In this document: positions 27,132 to 35,544 of the stretch, one piece after another
How the letters are laid out: each line of letters begins with the position of its first letter
Position numbering within the stretch: position 1 is the first letter of the stretch
From: Prevotella sp. 10(H)
Lineage (GTDB): Bacteria > Bacteroidota > Bacteroidia > Bacteroidales > Dysgonomonadaceae
NCBI RefSeq assembly: GCF_000711235.1
Contig: NZ_JOMI01000003.1
Span: 620,001 to 684,000 of the forward strand
Length of the DNA stretch: 64,000 bases
Direction: 5' to 3'
Notes under the pieces: model-generated
What the model saw: the letters and a program-made list of their open reading frames with translations, nothing else
Told to the model about the DNA's origin: nothing
Database searches by the model: none
Translations under genes and position numbers: made by a program

Positions 27132-27329
27132 TCATCCGGATTTTACGTTGCCAATTTAATAATTATGTGCTTTCCGGCAAAATATTTGCAAATGGTTGCA
27201 CTTATCTGTGCATGCATGAAAAGTTATGCACATTCTTATATTAAACTCTTGGTTTTTGTCCTGTTTTCTCTCAAAAACTAGTACTTTTATACCCCAATCT
27301 GAAAATTATAAATAAAAACACATTATACA

Positions 27330-28739
27330 ATGGGTGGTTTTTTTGGAACGATATCTAAAACAGCCTGTGCAACAGACCTTTTTTACGGCACAGATTACAA
27401 TTCACACTTAGGAACCCGCCGGGGTGGTATGGTCACACTCCATGAGGGAATATTCAAGCGGGCAATACATAATCTTGAAAATTCATATTTCCGGCTGCGC
27501 TTCGAAGCCGATTTAGATAAGTTCCAGGGAAATTCCGGTATCGGTATAATAAGTGATACCGACCCGCAACCGATATTTATCAGTTCACATCTGGGCAAAT
27601 ATGCCGTAGTGACAGTTGCCAAAGTGAATAATATAGCCGAACTGGAAAAAGAATTGTTAGATAAAGGATGCCACTTTTCGGAATTCAATTCAGGGCAAAT
27701 AAACCAGACAGAATTAATAGCATTGATTATTTCACAGGGTAATACTTTTGTGGAAGGTATCGAGCTGGTACAGGAAAAGATAAAAGGTTCGTGTTCTATG
27801 CTTATTCTCACTGAAGACGGAATTATTGCAGCCCGCGATAAATGGGGGCGTACACCTATACTTATCGGTAAAAAGAATGGCGCATATGCAGTATCGAGCG
27901 AGCCGTGTAGTTTTCCGAATCTCGATTACGAACTCGATTATAATATGGGGCCGGGCGAGGTGGTTATGCTGACAGCCGACAGTATGACACAGTTGCGCAA
28001 ACCAAATAAGAAAATGCAGGCTTGCTCATTTCTTTGGGTATATTACGGCTATCCGGTTTCAGATTATGAAGGAATAAATGTAGATGCAGTACGTTATGCC
28101 AGTGGAAAGGCTATGGCAAAGAAAGACGATACTGAGGCCGACTATGTCTCTGCTATTCCGGACTCGGGTATCGGTATGGGGCTTGGTTATGCCGAAGGTA
28201 AAGGAATCCCGTATCGCCGTGCAATAATTAAATATACGCCTACATGGCCGCGCAGTTTTACTCCTGCTAATCAGAAAGTGCGCGATCTGGTAGCTAAGAT
28301 GAAGCTTATTCCCAATCGTGAACTGCTTAGGGATAAAAGAGTAATATTCTGCGACGATTCCATTGTTCGTGGTACACAGCTAAACGATAATGTAAATATA
28401 CTTTATGGTTACGGGGCTAAAGAGGTGCATATCCGCCTCGGAAGTCCTCCCATTTTATTTTCGTGTCCTTATATCGGATTTACAGCAGCAAAATCTCCGC
28501 TGGAGCTGATTGCGCGTCGTACAGTGCTGGAACTGGAAGGCGACCATGAAAAGGATCTGGACAAGTATTCTACTTCGGGTTCGGAACAATATAACAATAT
28601 GATAGATTCTATCCGCAAGAAGCTGAATATTACTACACTGAAATTTATGCAAGTGGAAGATCTGATTGCATCTATCGGCCTACCGAAAGAATGCGTATGC
28701 ACGTACTGCTATAACGGGGCAAAACCGGACGAAGAATAA
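27330..28739 (+). CDS. PurF-like amidophosphoribosyltransferase paralogue lacking the N-terminal catalytic Cys
   Basis: A 469-residue homologue of glutamine PRPP amidotransferase. The C-terminal phosphoribosyltransferase domain looks functional: the PRPP loop reads VIFCDDSIVRGTQL, with the upstream PDSGIGMGLGYA segment and C-terminal cysteines (ECVCTYCYNG) in the position of iron-sulfur ligands. The N-terminal Ntn glutaminase domain retains family sequence (HLGTRRGGMV, GNSGIGIISD, SCSMLILTEDG, KWGRTPILIG, AVSSEPCSF). However, the chain begins MGGFFGT, whereas PurF begins MCGI/MCGV, so Gly replaces the Cys that should become the N-terminal nucleophile. No in-frame upstream start restores it. 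The protein may use free ammonia or have another role. It converges with the transporter gene. Confidence 0.85.
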   Translation: MGGFFGTISKTACATDLFYGTDYNSHLGTRRGGMVTLHEGIFKRAIHNLENSYFRLRFEADLDKFQGNSGIGIISDTDPQPIFISSHLGKYAVVTVAKVNNIAELEKELLDKGCHFSEFNSGQINQTELIALIISQGNTFVEGIELVQEKIKGSCSMLILTEDGIIAARDKWGRTPILIGKKNGAYAVSSEPCSFPNLDYELDYNMGPGEVVMLTADSMTQLRKPNKKMQACSFLWVYYGYPVSDYEGINVDAVRYASGKAMAKKDDTEADYVSAIPDSGIGMGLGYAEGKGIPYRRAIIKYTPTWPRSFTPANQKVRDLVAKMKLIPNRELLRDKRVIFCDDSIVRGTQLNDNVNILYGYGAKEVHIRLGSPPILFSCPYIGFTAAKSPLELIARRTVLELEGDHEKDLDKYSTSGSEQYNNMIDSIRKKLNITTLKFMQVEDLIASIGLPKECVCTYCYNGAKPDEE

Positions 28740-28754
28740 TTCCTGCGTTCAGCT

Positions 28755-30431
28755 TTAGATAAAAAACATTAACAGCATTTGAGTAAATACTATCCGTGCA
28801 AACATGGATACAGGATATACTGTTGCATAAGCTACGGACGGTTCATCATCTTCTATGATAGAATTTACATAATTGAGCGCCATCGGATTTGCCATACTTC
28901 CACAAAGCATACCAACGCATCTGCCATAGTTGATTTTGTATATCTTCATGGCTATAATGGCAACAATAATTACAGGGACGACAGTCAGTATAAAGCCGAA
29001 AGCTATCCATAATAAGCCTTCTGTCTGGAATACCGTTTCGAAGAAGTGCTCACCTGCACTGATACCCAGACAAGCCAGATAAACAGTAAGCCCGAACTGG
29101 CGCATCAACAGATTGGCGCTTTGAGTAGTATATGTCGTAAAACGAAAACGCGGACCGAATGCACCCATCAATATTCCCACAATGATAGGTCCTCCGGCAA
29201 TGCCCAGCTTTACAGGGAAACTCATTCCCGGAAAGGGTAGGGGCAACGCTCCCAAAATAAGACCTAATGCAATACCTGAGAATATAGCAATAAGATTAGG
29301 TTTATTCAACCTTTTCTCTTCATCTCCCAATATTTTAGCCACATTATCGATAGATGCTTTTTCTCCTACAACAGTCAGTTTATCACCTATCTGTAATGAG
29401 AGATCGGGAGAAGCCAGCAGGTCTATACCGGCACGATTGATGCGGGTGATATTTATTCCGTAATTATTTCTGAGCCTTAGCGCGCCCAGTTTTACACCGT
29501 TCACTTTATTACGGGTAACAATGATACGGCGCGAAACCAGTTGGCTGTTGTCGATATGGTTCCAGTCTATATCTTCTTTATTCCAGTCTACATCTTCCTG
29601 TTCGCCAAATAAGACTTTTATATGTTCAACATCCGACTTTATAGAAATAACCAACAGGTGATCATCGCTTTGCAATACGGTTTCGGATGTAGGTATCGTA
29701 ACTTTTCCATCGCGCCAGATGCGTGAAATAACAAAACGCTTAGGTGATAGTTTCATTATCTCACGAATGGTTTTTCCGTCGATTGCCGGATTGGTAATGT
29801 GGAATTCGCCTATATAGGTATCATGATTTTTCTTTTCAGTAGGTGTAGCATAAGCATCACCCGATACAAAACACTTTTTAAGGAATACAATAGCAAGAAT
29901 TACCCCGACAACTCCCAGAGGATAAGCTACGGCAGTAGCAAGCGCCATATCGGCGACCGCTTTCATATCTCCGCCTGTGATTTGTTTCAATGCCTGTTGG
30001 GCAGCACCAAGAGCAGGAGTATTTGTTGTTGCTCCGCAAAGGATACCCACCATATTGGGTAACGATATTTGACTTGTGTAGCTGAATATAAGAGCCATAG
30101 CCAAACCTAGAAATACAACGCCGAGCGCCAGCATATTCAGCCTGAGGCCACCTTTCCTGAGAGAAGAAAAGAATCCGGGACCAACTTGTAAGCCGAGTGC
30201 ATATACAAAAAGGATAAGTCCGAAGTTCTGGGCAAAACTGAGCATATCCTTATTCAGGTCGAGATTGAAATGCCCGAGTACGATGCCGACAAAGAAAACA
30301 AAGGTGATACCCAGTGAAATATTAAAGAGTTTAAGCTTTCCAAGTTGTAAGCCAAGGGCAGACACAACTGAAATAACTATAATAGACTGAACCGACGACG
30401 GTTCGAAAATGGTTTCCGTTAACCAATCCAT
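28755..30431 (-). CDS. YidE/YbjL-type putative transporter (AspT-Dup family)
   Basis: An inner-membrane protein of 558 residues with an internal duplication: about five N-terminal membrane helices, a central cytoplasmic region of two TrkA-C/RCK-C domains (about 205-285 and 295-375), and about five to six C-terminal helices. The repeats show matching Gly-rich membrane motifs (GLILFVYALGLQVGPGFF and GLTVYLACLGISAGEHFF; MVGILCGATTNTPAL and CVGMLCGSMANPMAL). This is the signature of the aspartate:alanine exchanger-like YidE/YbjL family. Substrates of most members are unknown. It has a TACCTTTG promoter box 25 nt upstream and converges with the PurF-like gene with a 15-nt gap. Confidence 0.9.
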   Translation of the reverse strand: MDWLTETIFEPSSVQSIIVISVVSALGLQLGKLKLFNISLGITFVFFVGIVLGHFNLDLNKDMLSFAQNFGLILFVYALGLQVGPGFFSSLRKGGLRLNMLALGVVFLGLAMALIFSYTSQISLPNMVGILCGATTNTPALGAAQQALKQITGGDMKAVADMALATAVAYPLGVVGVILAIVFLKKCFVSGDAYATPTEKKNHDTYIGEFHITNPAIDGKTIREIMKLSPKRFVISRIWRDGKVTIPTSETVLQSDDHLLVISIKSDVEHIKVLFGEQEDVDWNKEDIDWNHIDNSQLVSRRIIVTRNKVNGVKLGALRLRNNYGINITRINRAGIDLLASPDLSLQIGDKLTVVGEKASIDNVAKILGDEEKRLNKPNLIAIFSGIALGLILGALPLPFPGMSFPVKLGIAGGPIIVGILMGAFGPRFRFTTYTTQSANLLMRQFGLTVYLACLGISAGEHFFETVFQTEGLLWIAFGFILTVVPVIIVAIIAMKIYKINYGRCVGMLCGSMANPMALNYVNSIIEDDEPSVAYATVYPVSMFARIVFTQMLLMFFI

Positions 30432-30455
30432 AACATTACATTAGAAATGCAGCTG

Positions 30456-30463
30456 CAAAGGTA
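30456..30463 (-). promoter_or_regulatory. -7 box (TACCTTTG) for the YidE-type transporter gene
   Basis: A perfect TAnnTTTG on the minus strand, 25 nt upstream of the ATG, giving a short leader. Confidence 0.5.
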
Positions 30464-30534
30464 AGACAATAAAAATGAATGCGCCAATATTGTGTGCTTG
30501 AAAATAGTGGAACGGCATTCAAATAAGCTCATAA

Positions 30535-30563
30535 AAAAAGCACCTGTACAACAGATGCTTTTT
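30535..30563 (-). terminator. terminator after the SGNH hydrolase gene
   Basis: A 13-bp stem with one mismatch (AAAAAGCACCTGT against ACAGATGCTTTTT) and a 3-nt loop, 18 nt past the SGNH stop codon, with T runs on both strands. Confidence 0.85.
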
Positions 30564-30580
30564 GAGATTGTAAAGAACGA

Positions 30581-31288
30581 TTACCTATCTATAAAATATT
30601 CCATAATAAGTTCTTTTACAATCTTATGCCCTTCACCGTTAGGATGATTGCCCTGACTCATATAACTATTCAGGTCTTCACCATTCAGCTTTTTATTTTT
30701 AAAGGCTTTATAGCTGTCAATAAGACCAGTCTTATATTTCTTAGCCAGTTCCCTTATTTGCTTACTATGCAGTTCGAGCGGAGCGTTACTATCTCTTATA
30801 TCTTCTCCCAAATCGGGGGTAGGTGTCATAAGTACGATTTTTATACCTTTAGTTGTAGCCTTTTCTATCATGCTGATCCATGCCTTTTTAGCTCTTTCCA
30901 GACCAATGCCACGGTCGTTAAGGGCATAATCTATAAATATTACATCCGGCAGGTGGTTTAATACTTCGTTTTCGAATCTTAAGGCGCCTTGTTCTGCATT
31001 TTCTCCGCCTATCGAAGTTGTTAGGGTGTTGACCACAGCGTAAGGATAATGCTTTTTGACGGCAAGCAGTGTCAGATGCGGATAGGATTCTAAGGTATTG
31101 ACGGCCGGAGTTTTGAAATATCCGCTGGGTACACTATGTCCGTGAAAAACGATATTTATAGTTTTGTTTTCGGGAAACTGTTTTGCAAGCTCCTGCTTAA
31201 CAGGTCTCAGATAATCCGAATATGTTCCGACTTGTGCATGAAGCACCATTGAAGTAAAAAGAGAGAATATAATAAATAACTTTTTCAT
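30581..31288 (-). CDS. secreted SGNH/GDSL-type hydrolase
   Basis: A 235-residue esterase-like protein with a signal peptide (MKKLFIIFSLFTSMVLHAQ). The nucleophile block reads GHSVPSG, with S52 and His in place of the Asp of GDS, a variant seen in some SGNH carbohydrate esterases. The oxyanion-hole Asn block is DYALNDRG, and the C-terminal catalytic Asp/His region is represented by GNHPNGEGH. Secreted SGNH enzymes in this phylum often deacetylate or de-esterify polysaccharides. It sits alone between the transporter and phoR, with its own -7 box and terminator. Confidence 0.85.
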   Translation of the reverse strand: MKKLFIIFSLFTSMVLHAQVGTYSDYLRPVKQELAKQFPENKTINIVFHGHSVPSGYFKTPAVNTLESYPHLTLLAVKKHYPYAVVNTLTTSIGGENAEQGALRFENEVLNHLPDVIFIDYALNDRGIGLERAKKAWISMIEKATTKGIKIVLMTPTPDLGEDIRDSNAPLELHSKQIRELAKKYKTGLIDSYKAFKNKKLNGEDLNSYMSQGNHPNGEGHKIVKELIMEYFIDR

Positions 31289-31327
31289 GATATGCTTAAA
31301 AACCTTTTTTATTCTTTCTGTAATTTA

Positions 31328-31335
31328 CAAATATA
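31328..31335 (-). promoter_or_regulatory. -7 box (TATATTTG) for the SGNH hydrolase gene
   Basis: A perfect TAnnTTTG on the minus strand, 40 nt before the ATG. Confidence 0.5.
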
Positions 31336-31445
31336 AGAAAAATAATATTTTAACATTTACCAAAAATGATATATAAATTTATAATATTGGTAAGAAGTAA
31401 ACCTCGGATGTATTGCTATAAAGGTTGGTGATATCGTAAAAATAT

Positions 31446-31472
31446 AAAAGCACGGAATATTTATCCCGTGCC
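31446..31472 (-). terminator. terminator at the end of the pst-pho transcript
   Basis: The stem GGCACGG / CCGTGC (GCACGG at 31450-31455, CCGTGC at 31466-31471) is followed on the minus strand by TTTTATATT, 22 nt past the phoR stop codon. Confidence 0.8.
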
Positions 31473-31493
31473 TATTCTATAATAATATATATT

Positions 31494-33221
31494 TTACTTT
31501 CTGAGAGTGAAGAAGAATTCCAGTCCGCCTTCCGCACGGTTTTTTACCTGAATTTCTCCTTTATGGAATAAAACTGCATTCTTAACGATAGATAATCCTA
31601 GTCCCGAGCCTCCGGTATCGCGTGTGCGACCTTCATTCACCCGGTAGAAACGTTCGAATAAGCGTGGCAGATATTTCTCATCTACACCAACACCTGTATC
31701 GCAGTAGCTGAAATAGAGATAATTCTCATCTTCCATATAGTTTCTGATGTTGATATTCACATCACGGCCGGCATAACTTATTGTATTGTCTACCAGATTA
31801 CGGAAGATAGAGTAGAGTAAGGTATAATTTCCTTCAATGAAAAGGTTGTCTTTAAGAAATACATTTAGTCGTATATCGTTGGACTTCAAACCGTCGGTCA
31901 GGTCTATCCTCACTTCTTCCACAAGCTGCGAAATATCCACCTTTTCCAGTTGAAATTGTGAGGGTGCTTCTTCAATTTTACTGATGAGGCTTACATCCTC
32001 AATAAGGTTCGATAAACGTATCGTTTGCAGATGCGCCCGATGTATGAATTGCGTCTGCTTATCTTCGTCCAGCTTCTGTGCATCGAGCGTTTCCAGATAG
32101 CCGCGCAGGCTGGTGACAGGCGTCCTTAGTTCATGGGCTATATTATTTGTCATTTCCTGTTTCAACAGGCGCGTCTTTTCCAAGCGGCTGACATCCTTTA
32201 TCGTAATTTCAAAACTATCGTCTTCGAATACGATAGTTTGTATCGAAAATATCTTGCCGTTTTTCTTTAATTGGAATATATGGAAATTTTCATCTTTTTT
32301 CCTATTGCTGATAAATTCGATAGCCGGATCGAATATTTCTTCTTTAATAATAGCTTCCAGATTAAAAACAGGCTGATCAACGATAAAATTGAAATACTGG
32401 AAAAAGTGCGTATTCGCATATATCTTTTTGAATTCTTTATCAAAAATACAGATACCTTCATTTGCATATTGAAAATGCTGTATCAGCTTTTCGCGCTCCA
32501 TTTCCAATTCTTCTTTACTCTTCTCTTTCTGTTTCAGTATTGAAACGAGTTGTCTGCCGATTTCACCCAGTTCGTCATCAGGGAATTCGATTTTTTCAGT
32601 TAATGGTTTATCTTCCTTTATCTTGGTTGCAAGCGTTTTTAGCTGTGATATGGAACTGCCGAAGCGCCCTGCGACATAATTAAGTAATATAAGGACAATG
32701 ACAAACATTCCGACAACAATGTATATAAAGAAGTTATCGGCTTTTAGCATACTTTTTGTCTCTATATTATAAGGGAGCGCTACACGCACAAAATAATCTT
32801 TGTAGTGTTTAGCATAATAGAGATACTTTTGTTGTGTAGAAGCAGACATGCGAATATTCGAACCTGTATTCTGATATAAGGCATTGCGGATTTCTGGTCG
32901 GTCGAGGTGATTATCTAATTTGCCGATATCCTCTACATCCTTATCGAAAAGTACATTCCCTTCCGGATTGATAATGCTTATGCGGATATCTTCGGGGAGG
33001 ATAGTCGACAATGTATCTACTTTGGCCATATCACTGTCGGATAAGTGGCGTAGGGTCATATACTCGTGTATCATTTCGGCATAGCTGTCGAGCCTGTCTT
33101 CAAGCGCTTTTGTCCGCTGTGCTTTTTCTTCCTTTTGTTCGAAAATAATGATACATACGGCAAATATGGTGAAGATGACAAGGAAATAAGAAAATATTCG
33201 TTGCTTATAGCTTAGTTTCAT
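31494..33221 (-). CDS. phoR: phosphate-regulon sensor histidine kinase PhoR
   Basis: A 575-residue sensor kinase: TM1 (about 10-27), an extracytoplasmic region of about 135 residues, TM2 (about 166-187), a HAMP-like linker, a PAS domain (about 250-340, FQYANEGICIFDKEFKKIY), HisKA with H363 in NNIAHELRTPVTSLRG, and HATPase with IFRNLVDNTISYA, DTGVGVDEKYLPRLFERFYR and TGGSGLGLSIV. The PAS-HisKA layout and its location after phoB identify it as PhoR, which phosphorylates PhoB when phosphate is scarce and is held in check by the PstSCAB-PhoU complex. A large periplasmic domain is unlike E. coli PhoR and is common in Bacteroidetes. It is separated from phoB by 90 nt containing a perfect hairpin. 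Confidence 0.93.
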   Translation of the reverse strand: MKLSYKQRIFSYFLVIFTIFAVCIIIFEQKEEKAQRTKALEDRLDSYAEMIHEYMTLRHLSDSDMAKVDTLSTILPEDIRISIINPEGNVLFDKDVEDIGKLDNHLDRPEIRNALYQNTGSNIRMSASTQQKYLYYAKHYKDYFVRVALPYNIETKSMLKADNFFIYIVVGMFVIVLILLNYVAGRFGSSISQLKTLATKIKEDKPLTEKIEFPDDELGEIGRQLVSILKQKEKSKEELEMEREKLIQHFQYANEGICIFDKEFKKIYANTHFFQYFNFIVDQPVFNLEAIIKEEIFDPAIEFISNRKKDENFHIFQLKKNGKIFSIQTIVFEDDSFEITIKDVSRLEKTRLLKQEMTNNIAHELRTPVTSLRGYLETLDAQKLDEDKQTQFIHRAHLQTIRLSNLIEDVSLISKIEEAPSQFQLEKVDISQLVEEVRIDLTDGLKSNDIRLNVFLKDNLFIEGNYTLLYSIFRNLVDNTISYAGRDVNINIRNYMEDENYLYFSYCDTGVGVDEKYLPRLFERFYRVNEGRTRDTGGSGLGLSIVKNAVLFHKGEIQVKNRAEGGLEFFFTLRK

Positions 33222-33258
33222 AATCTTTTGAGTTATAAGTTACTTCGCCCTGCGGGCA

Positions 33259-33305
33259 GTTACCAGTTACGAGTTCTTTTTTTCTTGTAACTCGTAACTG
33301 GTAAC
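33259..33305. repeat. 17-bp perfect inverted repeat between phoB and phoR
   Basis: Arms GTTACCAGTTACGAGTT (33259-33275) and its exact complement (33289-33305) flank a 13-nt loop that is mostly T on the plus strand. A small GCCCTGCGGGC palindrome adjoins it. A related single arm (CTCGTAACCTGTAACTTGTA) occurs near 55786, so this is probably a mobile or dispersed GTTAC-type intergenic element. In the mRNA it would fold into a stable hairpin between phoB and phoR. Confidence 0.8.
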
Positions 33306-33311
33306 CAATAA

Positions 33312-34013
33312 CTATTTATTTTGCATATTGAATGTATACCCGTATCCTGTACGGTTTATAATATAATCCCCGTATTCGCCGATTTTCTTCCTAAGGCGTG
33401 CAATATGTACATCTACCGTCCTTTCCAGGACTATGCCGTCGTCTTTCCATGCTTTGTCGAGTATATCGGCGCGGGAAAATATACGGCCCGAGTTCTCCAC
33501 AAGCAATACCAGTATATTGAATTCGGTTTTTGTCAGTTCCACCATTTCTTTATCTACTGTGACAGTCTTGGTATCGAAATCTATTTCAAGATTGTTTACA
33601 TTCAGGATATTATTATCAGAAGTTTTATCCTGATTCTCTGTTCTTTTCAATACGCTTCGTACCCGTGCTACTACCTCTTTGATAGAAAACGGCTTGGCTA
33701 TGTAATCATCACCTCCGATAGAAAAGCCAGTCAGCATATCGTTTTCGGTATCTTTCGCCGTCAGGAAGATAATAGGTGTATTATTACCTTCTTTCCTTAA
33801 TTGATCGGCAAACTTAAATCCCGAGATACCCCCCATCATCACATCCAACAGTATCAAACGATGTTTCGGAGTAAGCATTTTTGCTGCCTGTTCGGCCGAT
33901 TCGGCAAGGTCGATATTATATCCTTCATTTTGCAGGTTGAACTGCAATATCTCGCGGATATCCGGTTCGTCGTCTACTATCAATATAGATATGTTCTTAT
34001 TGTTTGTTTCCAT
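33312..34013 (-). CDS. phoB: phosphate-regulon response regulator PhoB
   Basis: A 233-residue OmpR-type regulator: receiver domain with acidic pocket VDDEPD (D14, D15), phosphoacceptor D57 in LILLDVMMGGISG, IIFLTAKD and DDYIAKPFSIKE; and a C-terminal winged helix (about 130-230) with VELTKTEFNILVLL, the turn RADILDKAW, and the recognition helix ERTVDVHIARLRKKIG. It would bind Pho boxes upstream of phosphate-starvation genes; candidate boxes are found before pstS and the porin. Its start codon overlaps the end of phoU by 17 nt, indicating translational coupling. Confidence 0.94.
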   Translation of the reverse strand: METNNKNISILIVDDEPDIREILQFNLQNEGYNIDLAESAEQAAKMLTPKHRLILLDVMMGGISGFKFADQLRKEGNNTPIIFLTAKDTENDMLTGFSIGGDDYIAKPFSIKEVVARVRSVLKRTENQDKTSDNNILNVNNLEIDFDTKTVTVDKEMVELTKTEFNILVLLVENSGRIFSRADILDKAWKDDGIVLERTVDVHIARLRKKIGEYGDYIINRTGYGYTFNMQNK

Positions 34014-34677
34014 GCCTGATGTCTTTTCCTTCGGTTAAATATATGGCAGCTTCAGCTATATTTGTGGCGCTGTCGCCGATTCGTTCGAGATTGTGAGCTA
34101 TAGAATTTGCATTTACCATGTTCTGTATTTCGGCTTTACTCAAATGCTTATTGGTAAAATGTTCCTGTAAAGATAAACCTATTTGATGATATAATTCGTC
34201 TACTTTGTCATCTTCTTCTATTACCTGATAGGCTGTATGGCTATCTTCATTCGAGAATGAGAAAATGGCATTACGGAGCATCTCACTTGTATATTGCACC
34301 ATCTTATATATTATCTTCCGGATGTTTTCGAAGTGAGGAGCGGATAAATCTGTTTTCTTAAGGAAGTGAATAATATTCAGAAGCATATCGCCTATCCGTT
34401 CCAGATTTGTCGTCAAATCCTGATAAGTGATTATCTTTCGCAAGTCGGCAGCAATGGGATTGAATTGGAAAATGGTGAAAACGACTTCCTCACGGACTTT
34501 AATTTCAAGCCTGTCCATTATTATTTCGTTCGATTCGGCCTCTTCATAGAGTGATTCAAGTGTATTGTCATGCAATAGCTTAGTTGTTATCTGCATCTGT
34601 ATCATGGCTGTTTTCGATAATAATTCGAAATCGTGGAGAAGCAGTTCGAGTTGCTTGGCTTTTATATTTGTTGTCAT
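33997..34677 (-). CDS. phoU: phosphate transport accessory regulator PhoU
   Basis: A 226-residue, all-helical cytoplasmic protein with the duplicated three-helix PhoU fold. The metal-binding-type motifs are visible in both halves: LTTNLERIGDMLLNI in the first and IAHNLERIGDSATNIAEA in the second. PhoU links the Pst transporter to PhoR and limits kinase activity when phosphate is plentiful. The order pstB-phoU-phoB-phoR, with phoU overlapping phoB, places sensor control directly downstream of transport. An AT-rich palindromic element separates it from pstB. Confidence 0.95.
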   Translation of the reverse strand: MTTNIKAKQLELLLHDFELLSKTAMIQMQITTKLLHDNTLESLYEEAESNEIIMDRLEIKVREEVVFTIFQFNPIAADLRKIITYQDLTTNLERIGDMLLNIIHFLKKTDLSAPHFENIRKIIYKMVQYTSEMLRNAIFSFSNEDSHTAYQVIEEDDKVDELYHQIGLSLQEHFTNKHLSKAEIQNMVNANSIAHNLERIGDSATNIAEAAIYLTEGKDIRHGNKQ

Positions 34678-34685
34678 GTTATCTT

Positions 34686-34746
34686 AATTTGAAAATTTGT
34701 AAATTAGCATATTAGCAAATTATTTTTCATTTTCAAATTTGCTAAT
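34686..34746. repeat. AT-rich nested inverted repeats between phoU and pstB
   Basis: Two 11-bp inverted pairs overlap here: AATTTGAAAAT (34686-34696) with ATTTTCAAATT (34729-34739), and ATTAGCAAATT (34711-34721) with AATTTGCTAAT (34736-34746). The right arms overlap, so the two hairpins are mutually exclusive. The composition resembles dispersed AT-rich palindromes that I recall from Bacteroidales intergenic regions. It fills most of the 84-nt spacer. Confidence 0.75.
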
Positions 34747-34761
34747 TTTCGAATTGATACA

Positions 34762-35544
34762 TTAACTAAATACCCCTGTCAGATAATCTTCAGTCCGCTT
34801 ATCCTTCGGTTTGGTAAACATTTGCTTTGTGGTGCCATATTCCACCAGTTCGCCCAAATACATAAACATAGAATTGTCGGACAGGCGCGCTGCCTGCGAC
34901 ATATTATGCGTAACAATCACAATTGTATATTGTTTCTTCAGTTCGAATATAAGTTCCTCTACACGGTTGGTAGATATAGGGTCGAGTGCAGAAGTCGGTT
35001 CGTCCATAAGTAAGACTTCCGGCTTTAGGGCTAATGCGCGGGCGATACATAACCGTTGTTGTTGTCCACCCGAAAGGAAAGTACCTTTCTTTGTCATCGA
35101 GTCTTTCACCTCATCCCACAGAGCCACACTGCGAAGGCTGTTTTCTACGATTTCATCGCGTTCTGCCTTATTCAGTTTTATATTATTCAGTTTATAACCT
35201 GCAATGACATTTTCATAAATACTCATTGTAGGAAAAGGATTCGGACGCTGGAATACCATGCCAGCAAGCCTTCTTACTTTCATCGGATTCATATGGAATA
35301 TATCCTTTCCTTTTAACAATATTTCGCCTGTGGTCTTAATATCAGGATATAATTCGTGCATACGGTTAATAGCGCGCAGCAACGTACTCTTGCCACATCC
35401 GGAGGGACCCATAATGGCAGTAACGGTGTTTTCTTTTATCCCAGCATTTACCATATTTACGGCGTTTTTACCGGGAGTGTAGGATACCGAAACATCCCTT
35501 AGTTCCAATATATATTCTTCCTTCAAATTTATTGAATTTTCCAT
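34762..35544 (-). CDS. pstB: phosphate ABC transporter ATP-binding protein PstB
   Basis: The cytoplasmic ATPase of the high-affinity phosphate importer, 260 residues. It has Walker [10 protein letters not shown], the PstB-specific stretch [14 protein letters not shown]-loop [19 protein letters not shown], signature [15 protein letters not shown], Walker [14 protein letters not shown] and the H-loop IVIVTHNM. The FQRPNPFP segment is close to diagnostic for PstB. Its start overlaps the pstA stop by 16 nt. It would pair with the PstA and PstC permeases encoded immediately upstream. Confidence 0.98.
   Translation of the reverse strand: MENSINLKEEYILELRDVSVSYTPGKNAVNMVNAGIKENTVTAIMGPSGCGKSTLLRAINRMHELYPDIKTTGEILLKGKDIFHMNPMKVRRLAGMVFQRPNPFPTMSIYENVIAGYKLNNIKLNKAERDEIVENSLRSVALWDEVKDSMTKKGTFLSGGQQQRLCIARALALKPEVLLMDEPTSALDPISTNRVEELIFELKKQYTIVIVTHNMSQAARLSDNSMFMYLGELVEYGTTKQMFTKPKDKRTEDYLTGVFS

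Noticed and set aside
33241-33311. The phoB-phoR hairpin as an intrinsic terminator
   Set aside because: In the direction of transcription the T-rich stretch is not after the stem (the loop is A-rich in the mRNA), and phoR has no separate promoter box; better viewed as a repeat element.
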